The notes under the pieces: generated by a model
What the model was told of the DNA's origin: nothing
What the model saw: the letters and a program-made list of their open reading frames with translations, nothing else
The model's database searches: none
Part shown: positions 53,348 through 64,000 of the stretch, piece after piece
Position numbering within the stretch: the first letter of the stretch is position 1
Layout: every line of letters starts with the position of its first letter
DNA from: Panagrolaimus kolymaensis
Taxonomy: Eukaryota; Nematoda; Chromadorea; Rhabditida; Panagrolaimidae
Reading direction: 5' to 3'
Length of the DNA stretch: 64,000 nt
Assembly: GCA_028622995.1 (NCBI GenBank)
Contig: JAJQJQ010000037.1
Coordinates: 930,001 to 994,000 of the forward strand
Translations under genes and position numbers: made by a program

Positions 53348-55723
53348 AATGCTTGATGAAAGGGTTCAAAAATAAAAGTTCATTGATTGAGGTACTTCCC
53401 GTGCATGCGATTCAAAATCCCGTTGGGAATAATTTTAATATATTTAATAATGAAAATTTAAAACAAAAAATCAATATCTCCAATTCAAGCCGTAATTCAA
53501 AACGAGATTCACTAATGTCCATCCTCTATGCTTGCTTGATGCTTGAGTTAATTAAAAAAAAGTTTCATCGATTTGAGAGTTCACCTGCAGCGAATACAAA
53601 ATCCTGTTGGGAATAATTTTAATATATTTAATAATAAATATTTAAAACAAAAAATCAATATCTCCATTTCAAGCCGTAATTCAAAACGAGATTCACTAAT
53701 GTCCATCCTCTATGCTTGCTTGATGCTTGAGTTAATTAAAAAAAAGTTTCATCGATTTGAGAGTTCACCTGCAGCGAATACAAAATCCTGTTGGGAATAA
53801 TTTTAATATATTTAATAATGAATATTTAAAACAAAAAATTCAATATCTCCAATTCAAGCCGTAATTCAAAACGAGATTCACTAATGTCCATCCTCAATGC
53901 TTGATGAAAGGGTTCAAAAATAAAAGTTCATTGATTGAGGTACTTCCCGTGCATGCGATTCAAAATCCCGTTGGGAATAATTTTAATATATTTAATAATA
54001 AATATTTAAAACAAAAAATCAATATCTCCAATTCAAGCCGTAATTCAAAACGAGATTCACTAATGTCCATCCTCTATGCTTGCTTGATGCTTGAGTTAAT
54101 TAAAAAAAAGTTTCATCGATTTGAGAGTTCACCTGCAGCGAATACAAAATCCTGTTGGGAATAATTTTAATATATTTAATAATGAATATTTAAAACAAAA
54201 AATTCAATATCTCCAATTCAAGCCGTAATTCAAAACGAGATTCACTAATGTCCATCCTCTATGCTTGCTTGATGCTTGAGTTAATTAAAAAAAAGTTTCA
54301 TCGATTTGAGAGTTCACCTGCAGCGAATACAAAATCCTGTTGGGAATAATTTTAATATATTTAATAATGAATATTTAAAACAAAAAATCAATATCTCCAA
54401 TTCAAGCCGTAATTCAAAACGAGATTCACTAATGTCCATCCTCTATGCTTGCTTGATGCTTGAGTTAATTAAAAAAAAGTTTAATCGATTTGAGAGTTCA
54501 CCTGCAGCGAATACAAAATCCTGTTGGGAATAATTTTAATATATTTAATAATGAATATTTAAAACAAAAAATCAATATCTCCAATTCAAGCCGTAATTCA
54601 AAACGAGATTCACTAATGTCCATCCTCTATGCTTGCTTGATGCTTGAGTTAATTAAAAAAAAGTTTAATCGATTTGAGAGTTCACCTGCAGCGAATACAA
54701 AATCCTGTTGGGAATAATTTTAATATATTTAATAATAAATATGGAAAACAAAAAATCAATATCTCCAATTCAAGCCGTAATTCAAAACGAGATTCACTAA
54801 TGTCCATCCTCAATGCTTGATGAAAGGGTTCAAAAATAAAAGTTCATTGATTGAGGTACTTCCCGTGCATGCGATTCAAAATCCCGTTGGGAATAATTTT
54901 AATATATTTAATAATGAAAATTTAAAACAAAAAATCAATATCTCCAATTCAAGCCGTAATTCAAAACGAGATTCACTAATGTCCATCCTCTATGCTTGCT
55001 TGATGCTTGAGTTAATTAAAAAAAAGTTTCATCGATTTGAGAGTTCACCTGCAGCGAATACAAAATCCTGTTGGGAATAATTTTAATATATTTAATAATA
55101 AATATTTAAAACAAAAAATCAATATCTCCATTTCAAGCCGTAATTCAAAACGAGATTCACTAATGTCCATCCTCTATGCTTGCTTGATGCTTGAGTTAAT
55201 TAAAAAAAAGTTTCATCGATTTGAGAGTTCACCTGCAGCGAATACAAAATCCTGTTGGGAATAATTTTAATATATTTAATAATGAATATTTAAAACAAAA
55301 AATTCAATATCTCCAATTCAAGCCGTAATTCAAAACGAGATTCACTAATGTCCATCCTCAATGCTTGATGAAAGGGTTCAAAAATAAAAGTTCATTGATT
55401 GAGGTACTTCCCGTGCATGCGATTCAAAATCCCGTTGGGAATAATTTTAATATATTTAATAATAAATATTTAAAACAAAAAATCAATATCTCCAATTCAA
55501 GCCGTAATTCAAAACGAGATTCACTAATGTCCATCCTCTATGCTTGCTTGATGCTTGAGTTAATTAAAAAAAAGTTTCATCGATTTGAGAGTTCACCTGC
55601 AGCGAATACAAAATCCTGTTGGGAATAATTTTAATATATTTAATAATGAATATTTAAAACAAAAAATTCAATATCTCCAATTCAAGCCGTAATTCAAAAC
55701 GAGATTCACTAATGTCCATCCTC
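53348..55723 (+). repeat. 1464-bp HOR: one full copy and a 912-bp partial copy
   Basis: The first copy, 53348-54811, is A-EN, B-H, B-H, A-KY, B-H, B-H, B-N, B-N/G. The second copy starts at 54812 and stops after its fifth monomer at 55723. Private markers repeat exactly 1464 bp apart: ctccatttcaagcc (first extra T-run base at 53667 and 55131) and a one-base T insertion in aaaaattcaatatc (53840 and 55304; a second one at about 54204 and 55668). Confidence 0.92.
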
Positions 55724-57872
55724 AATGCTTGATGAAAGGGTTCAAAAATAAAAGTTCATTGATAGAGGTACTTCCCGTGCATGCGATTCAAAATCCCGTT
55801 GGGAATAATTTTAATATATTTAATAATGAATATTTAAAACAAAAAATCAATATCTCCAATTAAAGCCGTAATTCAAAACGAGATTCACTAATGTCAATCC
55901 TCAATGCTTGATGAAAGGGTTCAAAAATAAAAGTTCATTGATAGAGGTACTTCCCGTGCATGCGATTCAAAATCCCGTTGGGAATAATTTTAAAATATTT
56001 AATAATGAATATTTAAAACAAAAAATCAATATCTCCAATTAAAGCCGTAATTCAAAACGAGATTCACTAATGTCAATCCTCAATGCTTGATGAAAGGGTT
56101 CAAAAATAAAAGTTCATTGATAGAGGTACTTCCCGTGCATGCGATTCAAAATCCCGTTGGGAATAATTTTAATATATTTAATAATGAATATTTAAAACAA
56201 AAAATCAATATCTCCAATTAAAGCCGTAATTCAAAACGAGATTCACTAATGTCAATCCTCAATGCTTGATGAAAGGGTTCAAAAATAAAAGTTCATTGAT
56301 AGAGGTACTTCCCGTGCATGCGATTCAAAATCCCGTTGGGAATAATTTTAATATATTTAATAATGAATATTTAAAACAAAAAATTCAATATCTCCAATTC
56401 AAGCCGTAATTCAAAACGAGATTCACTAATGTCCATCCTCAATGCTTGATGAAAGGGTTCAAAAATAAAAGTTCATTGATAGAGGTACTTCCCGTGCATG
56501 CGATTCAAAATCCCGTTGGGAATAATTTTAATATATTTAATAATGAATATTTAAAACAAAAAATCAATATCTCCAATTAAAGCCGTAATTCAAAACGAGA
56601 TTCACTAATGTCAATCCTCAATGCTTGATGAAAGGGTTCAAAAATAAAAGTTCATTGATAGAGGTACTTCCCGTGCATGCGATTCAAAATCCCGTTGGGA
56701 ATAATTTTAATATATTTAATAATGAATATTTAAAACAAAAAATCAATATCTCCAATTCAAGCCGTAATTCAAAACGAGATTCACTAATGTCAATCCTCAA
56801 TGCTTGATGAAAGGGTTCAAAAATAAAAGTTCATTGATAGAGGTACTTCCCGTGCATGCGATTCAAAATCCCGTTGGGAATAATTTTAATATATTTAATA
56901 ATGAATATTTAAAACAAAAAATCAATATCTCCAATTAAAGCCGTAATTCAAAACGAGATTCACTAATGTCAATCCTCAATGCTTGATGAAAGGGTTCAAA
57001 AATAAAAGTTCATTGATAGAGGTACTTCCCGTGCATGCGATTCAAAATCCCGTTGGGAATAATTTTAATATATTTAATAATGAATATTTAAAACAAAAAA
57101 TCAATATCTCCAATTCAAGCCGTAATTCAAAACGAGATTCACTAATGTCCATCCTCAATGCTTGATGAAAGGGTTCAAAAATAAAAGTTCATTGATAGAG
57201 GTACTTCCCGTGCATGCGATTCAAAATCCCGTTGGGAATAATTTTAATATATTTAATAATGAATATTTAAAACAAAAAATCAATATCTCCAATTAAAGCC
57301 GTAATTCAAAACGAGATTCACTAATGTCAATCCTCAATGCTTGATGAAAGGGTTCAAAAATAAAAGTTCATTGATAGAGGTACTTCCCGTGCATGCGATT
57401 CAAAATCCCGTTGGGAATAATTTTAATATATTTAATAATGAATATTTAAAACAAAAAATCAATATCTCCAATTCAAGCCGTAATTCAAAACGAGATTCAC
57501 TAATGTCCATCCTCAATGCTTGATGAAAGGGTGCAAAAATAAAAGTTCATTGATAGAGGTACTTCCCGTGCATGCGATTCAAAATCCCGTTGGGAATAAT
57601 TTTAATATATTTAATAATGAATATTTAAAACAAAAAATCAATATCTCCAATTCAAGCCGTAATTCAAAACGAGATTCACTAATGTCCATCCTCAATGCTT
57701 GATGAAAGGGTTCAAAAATAAAAGTTCATTGATAGAGGTACTTCCCGTGCATGCGATTCAAAATCCCGTTGGGAATAATTTTAATATATTTAATAATGAA
57801 TATTTAAAACAAAAAATCAATATCTCCAATTCAAGCCGTAATTCAAAACGAGATTCACTAATGTCCATCCTC
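55724..57872 (+). repeat. Pure run of twelve A monomers
   Basis: A monomers start at 55724, 55903, 56082, 56261, 56441, 56620, 56799, 56978, 57157, 57336, 57515 and 57694. All twelve, and no other A in the window, read gatagagg instead of gattgagg. Some carry linked changes caattaaagcc and gtcaatcc (starts 55724, 55903, 56082, 56441, 56799, 57157). 56620 has only the second change. The copy at 56261 has the extra-T variant and is 180 bp long. Private changes: T to A at 55994 and T to G at 57533. Confidence 0.93.
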
Positions 57873-58971
57873 TATGCTTGCTTGATGCTTGAGTTAATTA
57901 AAAAAAAGTTTCATCGATTTGAGAGTTCACCTGCAGCGAATACAAAATCCTGTTGGGAATAATTTTAATATATTTAATAATGAATATTTAAAACAAAAAA
58001 TCAATATCTCCAATTCAAGCCGTAATTCAAAACGAGATTCACTAATGTCCATCCTCTATGCTTGCTTGATGCTTGAGTTAATTAAAAAAAAGTTTAATCG
58101 ATTTGAGAGTTCACCTGCAGCGAATACAAAATCCTGTTGGGAATAATTTTAATATATTTAATAATGAATATTTAAAACAAAAAATCAATATCTCCAATTC
58201 AAGCCGTAATTCAAAACGAGATTCACTAATGTCCATCATCAATGCTTGATGAAAGGGTTCAAAAATAAAAGTTCATTGATTGAGGTACTTCCCGTGCATG
58301 CGATTCAAAATCCCGTTGGGAATAATTTTAATATATTTAATAATGAATATTTAAAACAAAAAATCAATATCTCCAATTCAAGCCGTAATTCAAAACGAGA
58401 TTCACTAATGTCCATCCTCTATGCTTGCTTGATGCTTGAGTTAATTAAAAAAAAGTTTCATCGATTTGAGAGTTCACCTGCAGCGAATACAAAATCCTGT
58501 TGGGAATAATTTTAATATATTTAATAATGAATATTTAAAACAAAAAATCAATATCTCCAATTCAAGCCGTAATTCAAAACGAGATTCACTAATGTCCATC
58601 CTCTATGCTTGCTTGATGCTTGAGTTAATTAAAAAAAAGTTTAATCGATTTGAGAGTTCACCTGCAGCGAATACAAAATCCTGTTGGGAATAATTTTAAT
58701 ATATTTAATAATGAATATTTAAAACAAAAAATCAATATCTCCAATTCAAGCCGTAATTCAAAACGAGATTCACTAATGTCCATCCTCTATGCTTGCTTGA
58801 TGCTTGAGTTAATTAAAAAAAAGTTTCATCGATTTGAGAGTTCACCTGCAGCGAATACAAAATCCTGTTGGGAATAATTTTAATATATTTAATAATGAAT
58901 ATTTAAAACAAAAAATCAATATCTCCAATTCAAGCCGTAATTCAAAACGAGATTCACTAATGTCCATCATC
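57873..58971 (+). repeat. B-rich transition (B-B, then A-B-B-B)
   Basis: B-H 57873, B-N 58057, A-EY 58241, B-H 58420, B-N 58604, B-H 58788. The last base block of two B monomers has gtccatcatc instead of gtccatcctc (A at 58238 and 58969, 731 bp apart, equal to one A plus three B). It links the A run to the 2367-bp HOR. Confidence 0.9.
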
Positions 58972-61900
58972 AATGCTTGATGAAAGGGTTCAAAAATAAA
59001 AGTTCATTGATTGAGGTACTTCCCGTGCATGCGATTCAAAATCCCGTTGGGAATAATTTTAATATATTTAATAATGAAAATTTAAAACAAAAAATCAATA
59101 TCTCCAATTCAAGCCGTAATTCAAAACGAGATTCACTAATGTCCATCCTCTATGCTTGCTTGATGCTTGAGTTAATTAAAAAAAAGTTTAATCGATTTGA
59201 GAGTTCACCTGCAGCGAATACAAAATCCTGTTGGGAATAATTTTAATATATTTAATAATGAATATTTAAAACAAAAAATCAATATCTCCAATTCAAGCCG
59301 TAATTCAAAACGAGATTCACTAATGTCCATCCTCAATGCTTGATGAAAGGGTTCAAAAATAAAAGTTCATTGATTGAGGTACTTCCCGTGCATGCGATTC
59401 AAAATCCCGTTGGGAATAATTTTAATATATTTAATAATGAAAATTTAAAACAAAAAATCAATATCTCCAATTCAAGCCGTAATTCAAAACGAGATTCACT
59501 AATGTCCATCCTCTATGCTTGCTTGATGCTTGAGTTAATTAAAAAAAAGTTTAATCGAATTGAGAGTTCACCTGCAGCGAATACAAAATCCTGTTGGGAA
59601 TAATTTTAATATATTTAATAATGAATATTTAAAACAAAAAATCAATATCTCCAATTCAAGCCGTAATTCAAAACGAGATTCACTAATGTCCATCCTCTAT
59701 GCTTGCTTGATGCTTGAGTTAATTAAAAAAAAGTTTAATCGATTTGAGAGTTCACCTGCAGCGAATACAAAATCCTGTTGGGAATAATTTTAATATATTT
59801 AATAATGAAAATTTAAAACAAAAAATCAATATCTCCAATTCAAGCCGTAATTCAAAACGAGATTCACTAATGTCCATCCTCATTGCTTGATGAAAGGGTT
59901 CAAAAATAAAAGTTCATTGATTGAGGTACTTCCCGTGCATGCGATTCAAAATCCCGTTGGGAATAATTTTAATATATTTAATAATGAAAATTTAAAACAA
60001 AAAATCAATATCTCCAATTCAAGCCGTAATTCAAAACGAGATTCACTAATGTCCATCCTCTATGCTTGCTTGATGCTTGAGTTAATTAAAAAAAAGTTTA
60101 ATCGAATTGAGAGTTCACCTGCAGCGAATACAAAATCCTGTTGGGAATAATTTTAATATATTTAATAATGAATATTTAAAACAAAAAATCAATATCTCCA
60201 ATTCAAGCCGTAATTCAAAACGAGATTCACTAATGTCCATCCTCTATGCTTGCTTGATGCTTGAGTTAATTAAAAAAAAGTTTAATCGATTTGAGAGTTC
60301 ACCTGCAGCGAATACAAAATCCTGTTGGGAATAATTTTAATATATTTAATAATGAATATTTAAAACAAAAAATCAATATCTCCAATTCAAGCCGTAATTC
60401 AAAACGAGATTCACTAATGTCCATCCTCAATGCTTGATGAAAGGGTTCAAAAATAAAAGTTCATTGATTGAGGTACTTCCCGTGCATGCGATTCAAAATC
60501 CCGTTGGGAATAATTTTAATATATTTAATAATGAAAATTTAAAACAAAAAATCAATATCTCCAATTCAAGCCGTAATTCAAAACGAGATTCACTAATGTC
60601 CATCCTCTATGCTTGCTTGATGCTTGAGTTAATTAAAAAAAAGTTTAATCGAATTGAGAGTTCACCTGCAGCGAATACAAAATCCTGTTGGGAATAATTT
60701 TAATATATTTAATAATGAATATTTAAAACAAAAAATCAATATCTCCAATTCAAGCCGTAATTCAAAACGAGATTCACTAATGTCCATCCTCTATGCTTGC
60801 TTGATGCTTGAGTTAATTAAAAAAAAGTTTAATCGATTTGAGAGTTCACCTGCAGCGAATACAAAATCCTGTTGGGAATAATTTTAATATATTTAATAAT
60901 GAATATTTAAAACAAAAAATCAATATCTCCAATTCAAGCCGTAATTCAAAACGAGATTCACTAATGTCCATCCTCAATGCTTGATGAAAGGGTTCAAAAA
61001 TAAAAGTTCATTGATTGAGGTACTTCCCGTGCATGCGATTCAAAATCCCGTTGGGAATAATTTTAATATATTTAATAATGAAAATTTAAAACAAAAAATC
61101 AATATCTCCAATTCAAGCCGTAATTCAAAACGAGATTCACTAATGTCCATCCTCTATGCTTGCTTGATGCTTGAGTTAATTAAAAAAAAGTTTCATCGAT
61201 TTGAGAGTTCACCTGCAGCGAATACAAAATCCTGTTGGGAATAATTTTAATATATTTAATAATGAATATTTAAAACAAAAAATCAATATCTCCAATTCAA
61301 GCCGTAATTCAAAACGAGATTCACTAATGTCCATCCTCAATGCTTGATGAAAGGGTTCAAAAATAAAAGTTCATTGATTGAGGTACTTCCCGTGCATGCG
61401 ATTCAAAATCCCGTTGGGAATAATTTTAATATATTTAATAATGAAAATTTAAAACAAAAAATCAATATCTCCAATTCAAGCCGTAATTCAAAACGAGATT
61501 CACTAATGTCCATCCTCTATGCTTGCTTGATGCTTGAGTTAATTAAAAAAAAGTTTAATCGATTTGAGAGTTCACCTGCAGCGAATACAAAATCCTGTTG
61601 GGAATAATTTTAATATATTTAATAATGAATATTTAAAACAAAAAATCAATATCTCCAATTCAAGCCGTAATTCAAAACGAGATTCACTAATGTCCATCCT
61701 CAATGCTTGATGAAAGGGTTCAAAAATAAAAGTTCATTGATTGAGGTACTTCCCGTGCATGCGATTCAAAATCCCGTTGGGAATAATTTTAATATATTTA
61801 ATAATGAAAATTTAAAACAAAAAATCAATATCTCCAATTCAAGCCGTAATTCAAAACGAGATTCACTAATGTCCATCCTCTATGCTTGCTTGATGCTTGA

Positions 61901-64000
61901 GTTAATTAAAAAAAAGTTTAATCGAATTGAGAGTTCACCTGCAGCGAATACAAAATCCTGTTGGGAATAATTTTAATATATTTAATAATGAATATTTAAA
62001 ACAAAAAATCAATATCTCCAATTCAAGCCGTAATTCAAAACGAGATTCACTAATGTCCATCCTCTATGCTTGCTTGATGCTTGAGTTAATTAAAAAAAAG
62101 TTTAATCGATTTGAGAGTTCACCTGCAGCGAATACAAAATCCTGTTGGGAATAATTTTAATATATTTAATAATGAAAATTTAAAACAAAAAATCAATATC
62201 TCCAATTCAAGCCGTAATTCAAAACGAGATTCACTAATGTCCATCCTCATTGCTTGATGAAAGGGTTCAAAAATAAAAGTTCATTGATTGAGGTACTTCC
62301 CGTGCATGCGATTCAAAATCCCGTTGGGAATAATTTTAATATATTTAATAATGAAAATTTAAAACAAAAAATCAATATCTCCAATTCAAGCCGTAATTCA
62401 AAACGAGATTCACTAATGTCCATCCTCTATGCTTGCTTGATGCTTGAGTTAATTAAAAAAAAGTTTAATCGAATTGAGAGTTCACCTGCAGCGAATACAA
62501 AATCCTGTTGGGAATAATTTTAATATATTTAATAATGAATATTTAAAACAAAAAATCAATATCTCCAATTCAAGCCGTAATTCAAAACGAGATTCACTAA
62601 TGTCCATCCTCTATGCTTGCTTGATGCTTGAGTTAATTAAAAAAAAGTTTAATCGATTTGAGAGTTCACCTGCAGCGAATACAAAATCCTGTTGGGAATA
62701 ATTTTAATATATTTAATAATGAATATTTAAAACAAAAAATCAATATCTCCAATTCAAGCCGTAATTCAAAACGAGATTCACTAATGTCCATCCTCAATGC
62801 TTGATGAAAGGGTTCAAAAATAAAAGTTCATTGATTGAGGTACTTCCCGTGCATGCGATTCAAAATCCCGTTGGGAATAATTTTAATATATTTAATAATG
62901 AAAATTTAAAACAAAAAATCAATATCTCCAATTCAAGCCGTAATTCAAAACGAGATTCACTAATGTCCATCCTCTATGCTTGCTTGATGCTTGAGTTAAT
63001 TAAAAAAAAGTTTAATCGAATTGAGAGTTCACCTGCAGCGAATACAAAATCCTGTTGGGAATAATTTTAATATATTTAATAATGAATATTTAAAACAAAA
63101 AATCAATATCTCCAATTCAAGCCGTAATTCAAAACGAGATTCACTAATGTCCATCCTCTATGCTTGCTTGATGCTTGAGTTAATTAAAAAAAAGTTTAAT
63201 CGATTTGAGAGTTCACCTGCAGCGAATACAAAATCCTGTTGGGAATAATTTTAATATATTTAATAATGAATATTTAAAACAAAAAATCAATATCTCCAAT
63301 TCAAGCCGTAATTCAAAACGAGATTCACTAATGTCCATCCTCAATGCTTGATGAAAGGGTTCAAAAATAAAAGTTCATTGATTGAGGTACTTCCCGTGCA
63401 TGCGATTCAAAATCCCGTTGGGAATAATTTTAATATATTTAATAATGAAAATTTAAAACAAAAAATCAATATCTCCAATTCAAGCCGTAATTCAAAACGA
63501 GATTCACTAATGTCCATCCTCTATGCTTGCTTGATGCTTGAGTTAATTAAAAAAAAGTTTCATCGATTTGAGAGTTCACCTGCAGCGAATACAAAATCCT
63601 GTTGGGAATAATTTTAATATATTTAATAATGAATATTTAAAACAAAAAATCAATATCTCCAATTCAAGCCGTAATTCAAAACGAGATTCACTAATGTCCA
63701 TCCTCAATGCTTGATGAAAGGGTTCAAAAATAAAAGTTCATTGATTGAGGTACTTCCCGTGCATGCGATTCAAAATCCCGTTGGGAATAATTTTAATATA
63801 TTTAATAATGAAAATTTAAAACAAAAAATCAATATCTCCAATTCAAGCCGTAATTCAAAACGAGATTCACTAATGTCCATCCTCTATGCTTGCTTGATGC
63901 TTGAGTTAATTAAAAAAAAGTTTAATCGATTTGAGAGTTCACCTGCAGCGAATACAAAATCCTGTTGGGAATAATTTTAATATATTTAATAATGAATATT
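58972..64000 (+). repeat. 2367-bp HOR: two full copies and the start of a third
   Basis: 58972-61338 and 61339-63705 each contain A-B(N), three times A-B(I)-B(N), and A-B(H), which makes five A and eight B. A third copy begins at 63706 and is cut by the window end inside a B (63885-64000). All A monomers are EN. A private marker, cctcattgctt, at the end of one B (59881 and 62248) recurs exactly 2367 bp apart. Confidence 0.93.

Larger units (their letters stand above)
1..64000 (+). repeat. Head-to-tail satellite array with higher-order structure (whole window)
   Basis: Every stretch of the window can be assigned to one of three modules: A (179 bp), B (184 bp) or C (601-bp core plus partial A and B flanks). 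All are in the same orientation. Copies tens of kb apart differ by only a few bases. No unique sequence longer than about 15 bp was found, and neither strand carries a plausible gene, tRNA, rRNA or transposon. The monomer size fits a nucleosome plus linker, as in many animal and plant satellites; that link is general knowledge, not something shown here. The family and species are not recognised. The array runs off both ends of the window. Confidence 0.97.

Noticed and set aside
1079..63974. Many + strand open frames of 60-133 codons as a tandem gene family
   Set aside because: They are the same satellite modules read repeatedly from TTG, CTG or GTG-like starts. Most have no early ATG, monomer lengths of 179 and 184 bp break the frame between copies, and the translation shows no recognisable domain.
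9655..64000. CRISPR-like array
   Set aside because: Repeats are about 180 bp, directly adjacent, and there is no unique spacer between them and no cas gene.
1..64000. Ribosomal DNA spacer, tRNA cluster or telomeric repeat
   Set aside because: No rRNA-like conserved segment, no tRNA-like cloverleaf boxes and no short telomeric hexamer-type repeats were seen on either strand.
1..64000. Inverted (head-to-head) monomer blocks
   Set aside because: All A, B and C modules read in the same direction throughout. Only short motifs inside C are inverted.

Overview
The whole 64-kb window is one uninterrupted head-to-tail satellite DNA array. I found no gene, RNA gene, transposon or unique sequence. All units lie in the same orientation and the DNA is AT-rich (the A monomer has 55 G/C in 179 bases). 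Monomers of 179-184 bp, near-identical copies many kb apart and multi-level higher-order repeats (HORs) point to constitutive heterochromatin, possibly pericentromeric or centromeric, of an AT-rich eukaryote. An insect or other invertebrate is my guess. I did not recognise the satellite family, and the taxon cannot be fixed from this sequence.

Three building blocks explain essentially every base. Monomer A is 179 bp and monomer B is 184 bp. They share an almost invariant 114-bp 3' 'tail' but carry different 5' 'heads' (65 bp in A, 70 bp in B). Module C is a 601-bp core that is always entered from the first 124 bp of an A (or A-like) unit and left through the last 147 bp of a B unit, so C + partial B + partial A gives the basic 872-bp HOR. 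Adding one, two or four B monomers gives 1056, 1240 or 1608 bp, and adding one A gives 1051 bp. I count 33 full C cores, 76 full A monomers and 114 full B monomers. For the C-free part (45,931-64,000) the module lengths sum exactly to the observed length.

Layout. 1-642: two 485-bp units with a truncated C core. 643-8,538: eight 872/1056-bp HORs. 8,539-18,227: three A/B-expanded blocks (3060, 3060 and 2697 bp) with one 872-bp unit between the first two. 18,228-36,310: eighteen mostly 872/1056-bp HORs. 36,311-43,721: one 7411-bp expansion of A and B. 43,722-46,077: the last two C cores. 46,078-64,000: C-free A/B array with successive local HOR families (1094, 542, 726 and 1464 bp, a pure run of twelve A monomers, and a 2367-bp HOR at the right end). 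The window starts and ends inside the array.

Nothing here behaves as a gene system. The interest lies in how the array evolves: a bipartite monomer with exchangeable heads, one clean B/A recombinant junction, private variants that mark exact duplication periods, compound palindromes in C, and abrupt changes of HOR family along the array. Very similar repeats are also where assemblies fail, so copy numbers need read-level confirmation.
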